Of a stretch of DNA of 22,824 nucleotides, positions 7,767-15,825 are shown piece by piece. Source of the DNA: JANXVY01 sp034408685. Its GTDB lineage: Bacteria; Pseudomonadota; Alphaproteobacteria; Rhizobiales; Hyphomicrobiaceae. The position numbers and the translations under genes were made by a program. The notes under the pieces are model-generated. The model worked only from the letters and a program-made list of their open reading frames with translations. It ran no database searches and was not told the DNA's origin. The stretch lies in contig JAWXCP010000010.1 in assembly GCA_034408685.1 (NCBI GenBank), positions 1-22,824 of the forward strand, in the 5' to 3' direction. The first letter of the stretch is position 1, and each line of letters begins with the position of its first letter.

Positions 7767-8864
7767 TTGGAGGCCGATCCCAACATAAATGCCAGGCCGT
7801 TTCCGCAATCGCCAGCGGGTGGCCCGACAGATCAACCTGCATCGTCGCGAGACGCATCGCCCGACCTTTCACAAGATCCGTCGCCAGAACTGACGGTTGT
7901 CATCCCCGTGTACAACGAGGAACGCGGCCTGCCGCTCTTGCTCGCCAGGCTCGTGCCGGTGCTCGCAGCAACCAAACTGACGTTCGAGATCATCTTCGTC
8001 GACGACGGCTCGCACGATCGCACCCTCGACACCATCCGTGCATCGAACCGCACCGACCCGCGCCTGAAAGCCATCGCGCTGAGCCGCAACTTCGGCAAAG
8101 AGATCGCCGTCACGGCTGGACTGCGAGCCGCGAGCGGCGACGCGACCATCCTGATGGACGCCGACCTTCAGCACCCCCCCGAAATCATCCCGCAACTGAT
8201 CGACGGCTGGCGGCGGGGCAACGACATCGTCTATGGCGCGCGCGTCGACCGCAATCACGACGGCCCGTTACGCCGGGCGTTCTCCGTCGCGTTCTACACC
8301 GCGTTTCGCTACCTGTCGGGCACTGCCCTCCATGAAGGTGGCGGTGATTTCCGGCTGTTTTCGCGGCGCGCGCTCGACGCCTTCAACACGCTTGGCGAAC
8401 GGGCGCGCTTCAACAAGGGTCTGTTTGCCTGGATCGGTTACAAGGTCGAGGCCGTGCCCTTCGACGTCGCCGAACGCGCCGATGGCGGCACGACGCGCTG
8501 GAGCTTCCGTCGCCTGCTGCACTTCGCGTTCGATGCGCTGGCCTCGTTTACGACGCTGCCGTTGCGCGTGTGGTCGGTTCTCGGCCTCGCCGTCTCGCTG
8601 TTCGCATTCCTCTACATCCTGGCGTTTCTCGGCAAGACGCTGTTGTTTGGCAACGATCAGGCTGGCTTCCCGACCCTGATCGTGTCGATCATGTTCTTCG
8701 CCGGTGTCCAACTGATCTCGCTGGGCGTGATCGGGGAATACCTTGGCCGGATCTACGAGGAAGTGAAGGGCCGCCCGCTGTACCTCGTCGCCGAACAGAT
8801 CGGACACGTGCATCGCAACACTGCAGCGCCCCAAACCCCGCCGCGCTACAATGAGCCGCTATGA
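7767..8864 (+). CDS. GtrB/ArnC-like polyprenyl-phosphate glycosyltransferase (GT2)
   Basis: A 365-residue family 2 glycosyltransferase. After a 40-residue disordered Pro/Ser-rich N-terminus come the nucleotide-sugar motif TVVIPVYNEE, the VDDGSHDRT acidic motif, ALSRNFGKE and the DAD motif in LMDADLQHPPE. Two C-terminal transmembrane helices follow (VWSVLGLAVSLFAFLYILAF and TLIVSIMFFAGVQLISLGVIG), then the typical GEYLGRIYEEVKGRPLY tail. ERARFNKGLFAWIGY is characteristic of the GtrB/YfdH group, which moves a sugar from UDP-sugar to undecaprenyl phosphate on the cytoplasmic face. Start is inferred as TTG 7767 after AAGGGAG, because an upstream ATG would overlap the previous gene by 98 bp. Its stop overlaps the next start in ATGA, so the deacetylase is translationally coupled. 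Confidence 0.88.
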   Translation: MEADPNINARPFPQSPAGGPTDQPASSRDASPDLSQDPSPELTVVIPVYNEERGLPLLLARLVPVLAATKLTFEIIFVDDGSHDRTLDTIRASNRTDPRLKAIALSRNFGKEIAVTAGLRAASGDATILMDADLQHPPEIIPQLIDGWRRGNDIVYGARVDRNHDGPLRRAFSVAFYTAFRYLSGTALHEGGGDFRLFSRRALDAFNTLGERARFNKGLFAWIGYKVEAVPFDVAERADGGTTRWSFRRLLHFAFDALASFTTLPLRVWSVLGLAVSLFAFLYILAFLGKTLLFGNDQAGFPTLIVSIMFFAGVQLISLGVIGEYLGRIYEEVKGRPLYLVAEQIGHVHRNTAAPQTPPRYNEPL

Positions 8865-9736
8865 CAGCCAGTATCGTCCTTTGCGCCGATGATTACGCCA
8901 TGACCGCCGGCATCTCCCGTTCGATCCTTGATCTGGCCGCAGATCGCAAGCTGTCGGCAACCAGCGCGATGGTGACATCTCTGCATTGGGCAAAGGCTGC
9001 TGGCGACATCGCAAAACATCGCGCGCAGATCGCCATCGGGCTCCATCTCAACCTGACGCTCGGTCATCCATTAGGCGCCATGCCGAGCCTCGCGCCCACT
9101 GGCACCCTGCCATCGATTGGCGATGTCACCGCCAAGGCCATCGGCGGCAAGCTCGACCGCGCCGAGATCGAAGCCGAGATCGACCGCCAATGCGCCGCCT
9201 TCGAGGACGCGCTCGGTTTCCCGCCTGACCATATCGACGGCCACCAGCATGTCCATGCCCTGCCGATCGTGCGTGACGCGTTCCTCGCAGTCCTGAAATC
9301 CCGTTACCCCGGGTCACAAAAACCACTGATCCGCAATCCCGCAGATCATCTGCGCCGCATCGTTGCGCGCGGCCGCGCTGTGCCAAAAGCACTGACCTTG
9401 GCGTGGCTCGCCCGTGGGTTTGGCACGGCGGTTCGCACCGCTGGGTTTCCGGTTAACGATGGATTTGCCGGCGTTACGGGCTTTAAGGCGGATACGGCGT
9501 CGGCCGATTTCGCCGCAGCGGTCGCGAAGCCGGGTCCGCGCCATATGGTCATGTGCCATCCAGGCTATGTCGACGACGAATTGCGCCGCATTGACCCCGT
9601 AACCGACCGTCGCAAATCCGAGCACGACACGCTGGCCGGAGGTGGCTTTCCAGCCCCCCTCTGGCATCCCTCCCGCAGCGTTGATGGCCCACCGGTCGAT
9701 TGGCCACGGGAGTGGATCGGCAACGGCACGGCATAA
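8861..9736 (+). CDS. ChbG/YdjC-family carbohydrate deacetylase (NaxD-like role likely)
   Basis: A 291-residue member of the YdjC/ChbG/HpnK deacetylase family. It has the N-terminal metal-binding pair in CADDYAM (Asp 10-11), the GLHLNLTLGHP block at about 60-70, the metal-binding HIDGHQHVH at about 124-132 and a C-terminal MVMCHPGYVDDE at about 229-240. The family removes N-acetyl groups from amino sugars. Because it overlaps an undecaprenyl-phosphate glycosyltransferase by 4 bp and is followed by a GtrA flippase, I infer a lipid-linked N-acetylhexosamine substrate. That parallels Francisella NaxD, which deacetylates undecaprenyl-phosphate-GalNAc for lipid A modification. A hopanoid role (HpnK) is less likely, as no hpn genes are present. 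Confidence 0.85.
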   Translation: MTASIVLCADDYAMTAGISRSILDLAADRKLSATSAMVTSLHWAKAAGDIAKHRAQIAIGLHLNLTLGHPLGAMPSLAPTGTLPSIGDVTAKAIGGKLDRAEIEAEIDRQCAAFEDALGFPPDHIDGHQHVHALPIVRDAFLAVLKSRYPGSQKPLIRNPADHLRRIVARGRAVPKALTLAWLARGFGTAVRTAGFPVNDGFAGVTGFKADTASADFAAAVAKPGPRHMVMCHPGYVDDELRRIDPVTDRRKSEHDTLAGGGFPAPLWHPSRSVDGPPVDWPREWIGNGTA

Positions 9737-9801
9737 GGCCCGGTATAAGGAACAGCAGGTCGTATGGATCGTCAGCGGCGTAGCACAGGAAACGGCACAC
9801 C

Positions 9802-10278
9802 ATGGCGGGCGACGTCGATCCACAATCCCCGACGAACGCCCATTCGAACAGCGCCGATCCGAGCGACGCCAGCACCACCGGCAGCCACATCGGCGGCGGA
9901 TTGCTCCGTCACAGCGCCGGGTTCCTCGCCTCCGGCATCATCTCGTTGCTGGTCGACATGGGCGTCACATCACTGATGATGCGCGGTTTCGGCCTGTCTC
10001 CGTTCACTGCCCGCGTTGCTGGCATTGGCGTTGCCATGGTCGCCGCCTGGCAAAGCCACCGCCATCTGACGTTCGCCGTCGCAACGCCCTCGACATTGAC
10101 CGAATTCCTCAAGTTTGCGGCGGTCGCCTCGACGTCGGTCGTGGTCAACTATCTGCTCTACGCGCTCGTCCTGGTGCTCAATCCCAACATGGCACCCGAA
10201 CTCGCCCTGGTGATTTCCTCGCTCGGCTCGATGTTCGTCACCTATTTCGGAATGCGCTTTGGCGTGTTCCGTCGTTGA
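9802..10278 (+). CDS. GtrA-family small membrane protein (putative lipid-linked sugar flippase)
   Basis: A 158-residue protein with a hydrophilic N-terminal tail of about 33 residues and four predicted transmembrane helices, typical of GtrA/DPMS-like proteins. Family signatures are 'LRHSAGFLASGIISLLVDMGV' (split across the first helix), 'ARVAGIGVAMVAAWQSHRHLTF' between helices 2 and 3 (compare 'N..WNRRWTF') and the terminal YFGMRFGVFRR. GtrA proteins are thought to flip undecaprenyl-phosphate sugars made by GtrB across the inner membrane. AGGAAA precedes the ATG, though at a longer than ideal distance. It lies 65 bp after the deacetylase in the same direction. Confidence 0.83.
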   Translation: MAGDVDPQSPTNAHSNSADPSDASTTGSHIGGGLLRHSAGFLASGIISLLVDMGVTSLMMRGFGLSPFTARVAGIGVAMVAAWQSHRHLTFAVATPSTLTEFLKFAAVASTSVVVNYLLYALVLVLNPNMAPELALVISSLGSMFVTYFGMRFGVFRR

Positions 10279-10369
10279 ATGTGACACCAGCCCAGCCTAA
10301 CCAGCCGAACGTGGCTCAATCCACGATACCGAATACCAGCTATTCATCTCTCCATCCGTTGAGTTGCAC

Positions 10370-11158
10370 GTGACACCCACGCCAGCCGATCGTCCGCTCC
10401 TGTCCGCCATCGCGCTGACGAAGCATTACGGCCGCCGCGTCGGCTGCGAGGGCGTATCGCTCGACGTCCATGAAGGTGAAGTTCTCGCGGTCGTGGGCGA
10501 ATCCGGTTCCGGCAAATCGACCCTCCTTTCGCTGCTATCTGGCCGCATCGCGCCAACCTCTGGCTCGGCCAGCTACCGCATGCGCGATGGCTGCACCCGC
10601 GATCTGGCGACCCTGTCGGAGGCCGAGCGCCGTCTCCTCCAGCGCACCGACTGGGGTTACGTCCACCAGGACGCGGCAGCGGGCCTCAGGATGGGCGTGT
10701 CGGCCGGCGGCAACGTCGGCGAACGGCTGATGGCCGTCGGCTGGCGCAACTACGGCGCGATCCGCCAGGAGGCATCGGGTTGGCTCGACCGGATCGAAAT
10801 CGACCCCGGCCGGATCGACGACAGCCCGCACGCGTTCTCCGGCGGCATGCGCCAGCGCCTGCAGATCGCCAAGAACCTCGTGACACGGCCGCGCCTCGTA
10901 TTCTTGGACGAACCGACCGGCGGCCTCGATGTGTCGGTCCAGGCCCGCCTGCTCGACCTCGTGCGCGGTCTGGTGACGGACTTGGGATTGGCCGCCGTCC
11001 TCGTCACCCACGACCTCGCCGTCGCCCGCCTGCTGTCACATCGGATGATCGTCATGAAAGGTGGCCACGTCATCGAAACCGGGCTCACCGACCAAGTGTT
11101 GGAAGACCCGCATGAAGCCTACACGCAGTTGCTCGTATCGTCCGTTCTGCAGGTCTGA
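10370..11158 (+). CDS. phnK: C-P lyase ATP-binding protein PhnK
   Basis: A 262-residue ABC-type ATPase with near-continuous similarity to PhnK. Motifs are Walker A GESGSGKST (about 43-51), GYVHQDAAAGLRMGVSAGGNVGERLM, signature FSGGMRQRLQIAKNL, Walker B LVFLDEPTGGLDVSVQARLL, switch VTHDLAVARLL, and the PhnK tail ending QLLVSSVLQV. PhnK binds the PhnGHIJ core of carbon-phosphorus lyase and is required for phosphonate cleavage in vivo. Start is uncertain: GTG 10370 has GAG six bases upstream; TTG 10364 is two codons earlier. The gene is followed after 3 bp by phnL. It is preceded by a GtrA-family gene, not by phnJ as in most C-P lyase operons. Confidence 0.95.
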   Translation: MTPTPADRPLLSAIALTKHYGRRVGCEGVSLDVHEGEVLAVVGESGSGKSTLLSLLSGRIAPTSGSASYRMRDGCTRDLATLSEAERRLLQRTDWGYVHQDAAAGLRMGVSAGGNVGERLMAVGWRNYGAIRQEASGWLDRIEIDPGRIDDSPHAFSGGMRQRLQIAKNLVTRPRLVFLDEPTGGLDVSVQARLLDLVRGLVTDLGLAAVLVTHDLAVARLLSHRMIVMKGGHVIETGLTDQVLEDPHEAYTQLLVSSVLQV

Positions 11159-11161
11159 CCC

Positions 11162-11977
11162 ATGCCCGTAAAACACCCAGCCGATCCGCAGTCCGATCAC
11201 CCGCCCCACCTGTCACTGTCGGGCGTATCGAAGACATTCACGCTCCATCTCAAGGGCGGCATCGTGTTGCCGGTGGTGCACGGCGTCACGTTCGACGTCG
11301 GTCCCGGCGAATGCGTGGTCCTCGATGGACCCTCGGGCGCTGGCAAATCGTCGATCCTCAAGATGATCTACGGCAGCTACCGGGCCGACAGCGGCTCGAT
11401 CCTCGTTCGCACTGCTGATGATCGCAAAACCGGTGATCGCGACAAGAGCCACTCGGCTCAAATCGACATCGTCACCGCCGATCCGCGCCGCATTCTCGCC
11501 TTGCGGGCATCGACGCTGGGCTACGTCAGCCAGTTTCTGCGCGCAATCCCGCGCGTCTCGGCACGCGATCTGGTGGCAGCCGCAGTCCGCGAAGGCGCCG
11601 CCATATCGCGTGCCGAAACGCGCGACGACGACCGGGGACACGAGCAGGCGCAAGAGCTAGCCCGCGCGCTCCTCCTCCGTCTCAATCTGCCCGAGCGTCT
11701 GCATGATCTCCCACCAGCCACGTTCTCGGGTGGCGAACAAGCCCGCGTCAACATCGCCCGTGGGTTCGCGTCGCGCCGCCCGATCCTGTTGCTCGACGAG
11801 CCGACCGCCTCGCTCGACGCGAGCAACCGCGATGTGGTCGAGGCGCTGATTGCCGAACGCCGCAATGATGGCGCTGCCATCGTTGGCATCTTCCACGATC
11901 GCGAGGTGCGCGAGCGTGTGGCCACCCGATTGGTCGACGTCACGCGTTTTGCCGCCGCCGCCACGGCTGCGGCGTGA
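11162..11977 (+). CDS. phnL: C-P lyase ATP-binding protein PhnL
   Basis: A 271-residue ABC-type ATPase of the PhnL family. Motifs are KTFTLHLKGGIVLPVVHGV near the N-terminus, Walker A GPSGAGKSS, TLGYVSQFLRAIPRVSARDLV, signature FSGGEQARVNIARGFA, Walker B ILLLDEPTASLDASN, and VGIFHDREVRERVATRLVDV. In the C-P lyase complex a PhnL dimer sits on PhnK, with a proposed role in assembly or substrate handling. It is longer than the E. coli protein (226 residues) because of charged insertions at about residues 85-101 and 142-160. It follows phnK by 3 bp. A 139-bp gap with a possible Pho-type site separates it from phnM. Confidence 0.94.
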   Translation: MPVKHPADPQSDHPPHLSLSGVSKTFTLHLKGGIVLPVVHGVTFDVGPGECVVLDGPSGAGKSSILKMIYGSYRADSGSILVRTADDRKTGDRDKSHSAQIDIVTADPRRILALRASTLGYVSQFLRAIPRVSARDLVAAAVREGAAISRAETRDDDRGHEQAQELARALLLRLNLPERLHDLPPATFSGGEQARVNIARGFASRRPILLLDEPTASLDASNRDVVEALIAERRNDGAAIVGIFHDREVRERVATRLVDVTRFAAAATAAA

Positions 11978-12052
11978 CGGCATGCACCGCGACAAGATCC
12001 CGCCCTAAACAGCGACGCCGCCAACGACGCAGTCCGCGATCCAAAGCGCGAC

Positions 12053-12079
12053 TTGTCATCGCGTCCTTTCCGCTGTCAT
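12053..12079 (+). promoter_or_regulatory. Candidate PhoB-type half-sites upstream of phnM
   Basis: TTGTCAT (12053-12059) and CTGTCAT (12073-12079) match the conserved heptamer of the PhoB box (CTGTCAT repeated every 11 bp). Here the two lie 20 bp apart, not 11 or 22, so the match is imperfect. The position, 38-64 bp before the phnM ATG in the only sizeable gap of the phn cluster, supports phosphate control of a phnMN promoter. Confidence 0.35.
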
Positions 12080-12116
12080 CACAGTTTTGCAAATTGTCCC
12101 GTAGACCACCACCGAC

Positions 12117-13256
12117 ATGACCATCGAAATTTTTGAAAACGCCCTGATCGTCCGCGAGGATGCCATCCACCACGGGTGGGTTGCTGTCAGCGACGGGCGG
12201 ATCGCCGAAATCGGCGAGGGCCGTGCGCCCGAACGCGGCCACGATCTCGCCGGCGACTATCTGATGCCGGGTCTGGTCGAGTTGCACACCGACCACATCG
12301 AAAGCCACGCACTGCCCCGCCCTCGCGTCAACTGGCACACGCTGGCCGCTGTCGTCGCCTACGACGCCCAGATTGCGGCGTCGGGCATCACAACGGTTTT
12401 CGACAGCCTGCGTGTCGGCTCCGACCCAGACGGCGGGATGACCGGCCCCGGCCCCGTCGCGCTGGCTGATGCCGTCGCCACCGCGCGGGCAGAGGGGTTG
12501 CTGCGCGCCGAGCACCGGACGCATTTGCGCTGCGAGGTGTGCGCCGCCGATGCGTTGACGGCAACCGAGGCCTTTCTCGCCAAGCATCCCGTCCACCTGA
12601 TGTCGCTGATGGACCATACGCCCGGCGACCGGCAATTCCGCGACATCTCCAAGTGGAAGATCTACTTCGGCGGAAAGGGCGGCCTGTCCGAGCCCGAACT
12701 CCAAACGCTGATCACGACCCGAAAAGCGTTCCACGCCGAGAACCACGACCGCCATCGCGCGGCTCTTGTCAACATCGCGCGGGACCGGTCGATCGTCATC
12801 GCGAGCCACGACGACACCACGCTTGAACATGTGGCCGAAGCACGGCGCGACGGCATTGCGATCGCCGAATTCCCAACGACGGTCGAAGCAGCGCGGGCGT
12901 CGCACGAAGCTGGCATGGATGTGATGATGGGCGCACCCAACGTTGTCCGTGGCGGCTCGCATTCGGGCAATGTCGCCGCCGAAGCGCTCGCCCGCGACGG
13001 CCTGCTCGACATCCTCTCGTCGGACTATGTGCCAGCTAGCCTGCTGATGGGCGCCTTCGAACTCCACCGGCTGATCGAAGGCTACAGCTTGGCCCGCGCG
13101 ATCCGCCTCGTGTCGCGCCAGCCAGCGCTCGCAGCCGGTCTGCCCGACAGGGGGGCCATCGAGGTTGGTCTGCGCGCCGACCTGATCCACGTTCACAAAG
13201 TCGGGGAGCTGCCGGTCGTGCGCTCCGTGTGGCGCGACGGCAAGCGTGTCTCCTGA
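12117..13256 (+). CDS. phnM: Alpha-D-ribose 1-methylphosphonate 5-triphosphate diphosphatase
   Basis: A 379-residue amidohydrolase-superfamily enzyme, full length for PhnM. It releases diphosphate from alpha-D-ribose 1-methylphosphonate 5-triphosphate (EC 3.6.1.63), giving the substrate of the PhnJ radical-SAM step. Metal-site motifs are ELHTDHIE (His 57, Asp 59, His 60), DHTPGDRQFRD, KIYFGGKGG, IASHDDTT and the catalytic-region SSDYVPASLLMGAF. N- and C-terminal beta-sandwich segments (ENALIVREDAIHHGWVAVSDGRI and GLRADLIHVHKVGELPVVRSVWRDGKRV) are both present. It ends 11 bp inside phnN. A possible Pho-type site lies upstream. Confidence 0.95.
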   Translation: MTIEIFENALIVREDAIHHGWVAVSDGRIAEIGEGRAPERGHDLAGDYLMPGLVELHTDHIESHALPRPRVNWHTLAAVVAYDAQIAASGITTVFDSLRVGSDPDGGMTGPGPVALADAVATARAEGLLRAEHRTHLRCEVCAADALTATEAFLAKHPVHLMSLMDHTPGDRQFRDISKWKIYFGGKGGLSEPELQTLITTRKAFHAENHDRHRAALVNIARDRSIVIASHDDTTLEHVAEARRDGIAIAEFPTTVEAARASHEAGMDVMMGAPNVVRGGSHSGNVAAEALARDGLLDILSSDYVPASLLMGAFELHRLIEGYSLARAIRLVSRQPALAAGLPDRGAIEVGLRADLIHVHKVGELPVVRSVWRDGKRVS

Positions 13257-13866
13257 TCACGACAGCCCCGCAGACGCCCCCCGTTCGGGCCAATGCAGCC
13301 CGCTCGGCCCCGGTCGCGTTGTTTTGATCGTTGGACCGAGCGGCTCGGGCAAGGACACGTTGCTGCGCTTGGCGCGGGCATCGCTGGCCGCACAAGAAAC
13401 CGTGGTCTTCGCCCCGCGCGATGTGACACGACCGACCGGAACCGCCGAAGAGTTCGCGGTGACACCGGCAAATTTTGACGCAACAGAAGCAACCGGCGGC
13501 TATGCCCTGACGTGGCGCGCCCACGGCCTCGCCTACGGCATCCGCGCGGCGATCGACCGCGACGTGCTTGCTGGCAGCACGGTCGTGCTCAACGCGTCAC
13601 GCACGGTGCTAGCCCGAGCTCGGCAGCGCTATGCCAATGTCGCCGTCGTTTTGATCGACGCCCCTGCCGACGTGCGCGCCGCACGCCTTGCCGCACGCGG
13701 CCGCGAACAGGCCACGGGTATGGCGGACCGCATCGCTCGGGTTCCAGGCGCCTTCGTCACCAGTGATGCCGACGTCGTGATCCATAACACCGGCGATCCC
13801 GACGACGGCGCTGCCCGTCTGATCCGCGCGATCCTCGCACTTCCCTCGACCGGCGGCAGCGGCTAA
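13246..13866 (+). CDS. phnN: Ribose 1,5-bisphosphate phosphokinase
   Basis: A 206-residue P-loop kinase of the PhnN family (EC 2.7.4.23). It phosphorylates ribose 1,5-bisphosphate to PRPP and so recovers the sugar left by C-P lyase. The Walker A VGPSGSGKDT is at about 29-38. It is followed by the guanylate-kinase-like FAPRDVTRPT, GGYALTWRAHGLAYGI, VLNASRTVLARARQRYANVAVVLIDAP and a C-terminal lid. The N-terminus carries an extra 20 hydrophilic residues. Start is a GTG overlapping phnM by 11 bp, which indicates coupled translation. Confidence 0.92.
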   Translation: MSPDHDSPADAPRSGQCSPLGPGRVVLIVGPSGSGKDTLLRLARASLAAQETVVFAPRDVTRPTGTAEEFAVTPANFDATEATGGYALTWRAHGLAYGIRAAIDRDVLAGSTVVLNASRTVLARARQRYANVAVVLIDAPADVRAARLAARGREQATGMADRIARVPGAFVTSDADVVIHNTGDPDDGAARLIRAILALPSTGGSG

Positions 13867-13925
13867 CATTCTGCTAACCCTGGTGCTTTATTCCTAGGTA
13901 CCGATCCGGCATCGCGGGAGAGCCG

Positions 13926-14543
13926 ATGGCACGCATGCTCGAGTTCCAGTTTGGCGGACAAACGTTCCGCTGCGGCATCGACAAGGTCGACCGCGAGGCG
14001 CTGTATGGCCGCGTCGACGTCGAAACCTACGACCGCGCGGGCTCGCGCTGCGAGGTCGCCACGCTGGCCTCCGACGGCCGCACGTTGATCACCAGTGGTG
14101 GCACCGGCCTTGGCTACATGACCGGTGAGGGCCGCTGGATCGAACGAGCCGAGTTGTCGCCAGTCGACAGCGCCGGCCGTCGCCTCAACACGATAGCCTC
14201 GAGCTTCGACCACCCGCTCGAACTCGAGCTGCGCACCACGCCTGAGCGCTTCCTCGACCATTCCATTCGCTCGACCTACCTACTGGTGCCCGACGACGGT
14301 GGAATGCCCGCCGCGTTCGCGTCCGAACTCGATGGCGGCGCGATATTCAAATTCGACTTCAGCTATCGCGGCGGGGTCAACGCCGACCCGGCCTTCATCC
14401 TAAAAGGCGCCGACGGCGCGGTGTGGATGCTGGTCGGAGCCGAAAACAGCATAAACTTCCTCGGCTTCACCGAAGCCAAGGCTTTAGATACTGACGCCGA
14501 TGAGACACCGGCTGGCGACGACCTCGACTTCGAGATGATGTGA
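13926..14543 (+). CDS. Protein of unknown function, first gene of a two-gene operon
   Basis: A 205-residue soluble protein with no family I can name. It has no signal peptide or membrane helix. It reads as alternating beta-strands (MLEFQFGGQTFRCGIDKVDR, DGRTLITSGGTGLGYMTGEGRW, STYLLVPDDGG, AIFKFDFSYRGG, DGAVWMLVGAENSINFLGF) and ends in an acidic tail, DTDADETPAGDDLDFEMM. Two cysteines occur, in FRCG and SRCEV. GGGAGA is 5-10 bp before the ATG. It lies 59 bp after phnN and 13 bp before the next gene. Codon use looks like the neighbours, so nothing suggests recent transfer. The C-terminal acidic peptide could be a partner-docking tail, which is inference only. Confidence 0.7.
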   Translation: MARMLEFQFGGQTFRCGIDKVDREALYGRVDVETYDRAGSRCEVATLASDGRTLITSGGTGLGYMTGEGRWIERAELSPVDSAGRRLNTIASSFDHPLELELRTTPERFLDHSIRSTYLLVPDDGGMPAAFASELDGGAIFKFDFSYRGGVNADPAFILKGADGAVWMLVGAENSINFLGFTEAKALDTDADETPAGDDLDFEMM

Positions 14544-14556
14544 GCGGAGACCGGCA

Positions 14557-15705
14557 ATGCCCAACATCAACTTGAAGGATGGCCGCAATCGCGATGCCCG
14601 CGTCCGTGCCGAGAGCGTGGGCGAACGCGCCACCGTGCGTTATGTCGACCAAGCCGGGCAGGACGTGCGCATGAAAAAGGTGCTGCGCGCCACAGCCGAG
14701 CACAGCTACGACAGGCTGAAATCAGCTGCCAGCGGAGATGACGAAGCGCTCGCTGCCAACCTTGTCACGGCCGACACCGACGTCGACCTCGAACGTATCG
14801 GCATGTTCCTGACCGGCGCCAGCCGCGTGTTCGTCAACCGCGCCGGCGAGATCGTCACCCACATCACTGAAACCGAGGTTGTGCGCGCGCCATCGGGCGA
14901 AGAGAAAGAGCGCCGTCCGCGCAAACGGCCAGAACCCAACACCGACGGCGACCTGCCAGTCAGCTGGACTGGCCGCCTGATCAAAAAAGACGAGGCGCTG
15001 CGCCGCTTCGTTTTCTCGTCCAAGTTGCAGATCGTCCACGTCAACGGCCTGACCTATGACTTCCTCTACAGCATGGCCAAAGAACTGCACGAGGCCGGCA
15101 GCCTGATGCTGCTCGGCGCTGGCAAGTCCGGTAAAGATCCGCTGATCTTCACCCGCCATGCGACGCCCCATCGCGGCTTTCTCGAGGGCCGGACCAACGG
15201 CGACACGTACGTGCTGCTGTTGCATCTCTCCAAAATGGAGCTCAAAGCCCCCGTTGCCGTCGAGCCGGTTGTCGCAGCCCACGCTGCCGCAACTGCTGCG
15301 CAAATCGCGCCAAACGCCGTTCCGGCAGCCGTTACGCCAATTATGCCGCCAGTTACCGAGCACCCAGCCGCGCCTCCTGCCATCGTCCCACCAGCAGCAG
15401 AACCCGTTCCACTGGCTGCAACGCAAGCCCCAGCTCAGAGCCGTAGCCGTCGGCCAACGGTCCGCGATATCACAAGCGCCACGTCCGCTGAACCAGCCAT
15501 TCCCGCAAACGCCAAGCCCGAGATCGCAGCCGTGACGGAAGGCGCAAAAACGGCCAGAGCCCGGGCTTCACGGCCGAAAGCAAAAACGCCGCCAGCAGAG
15601 GCGACGGGACCAGCCGCGATGGCAGCGGACCAAGCGACCCCGGAAGCCACCGCGCCCGCCGCACCGGCCCGCAAGCGCAGCCCGAAGCCCAGCGCCCCTC
15701 AATAA
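14557..15705 (+). CDS. Protein of unknown function with Ala/Pro-rich basic tail
   Basis: A 382-residue protein. Residues 1 to about 230 look like a folded domain with mixed strands and helices (VGERATVRYVDQAGQDVRMKKV split over about 21-42, SYDRLKSAASGDDEAL, MFLTGASRVFVNRAGEIVTHITETE, RRFVFSSKLQIVHVNGLTYDFLYSMAKELHE, and a final YVLLLHLSKMELK). A charged linker EEKERRPRKRPEP splits it near 115-125. From about 235 to the end it is low-complexity Ala/Pro/Thr, then Lys/Arg-rich (KTARARASRPKAKTPPAEA, ARKRSPKPSAPQ), resembling histone H1-like or nucleic-acid-binding tails. GGAG precedes the ATG, 13 bp after the previous stop. I do not recognise the family; the pair is probably one operon and one function. 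Confidence 0.7.
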   Translation: MPNINLKDGRNRDARVRAESVGERATVRYVDQAGQDVRMKKVLRATAEHSYDRLKSAASGDDEALAANLVTADTDVDLERIGMFLTGASRVFVNRAGEIVTHITETEVVRAPSGEEKERRPRKRPEPNTDGDLPVSWTGRLIKKDEALRRFVFSSKLQIVHVNGLTYDFLYSMAKELHEAGSLMLLGAGKSGKDPLIFTRHATPHRGFLEGRTNGDTYVLLLHLSKMELKAPVAVEPVVAAHAAATAAQIAPNAVPAAVTPIMPPVTEHPAAPPAIVPPAAEPVPLAATQAPAQSRSRRPTVRDITSATSAEPAIPANAKPEIAAVTEGAKTARARASRPKAKTPPAEATGPAAMAADQATPEATAPAAPARKRSPKPSAPQ

Positions 15706-15825
15706 ACCGCCGTAAACGCCGGAAGATCCACCCTGTGGCGATCGCAGCCATGCCGCCCGGCTGATGGATCGGCTATTCGACTTTGCAGCACGGTCGGCTC
15801 CGGCTGGGCGCACGCGGGGGGACGT

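Noticed and set aside
9764..9976. Alternative open frame over the start of the GtrA gene
   Set aside because: It overlaps the GtrA frame, which has clear helices and family motifs; the alternative is Arg/Pro/Ala-rich without features.
11940..13196. Minus-strand open frame of 418 codons opposite phnM
   Set aside because: phnM is unmistakable on the plus strand, and the antisense translation has no family features.
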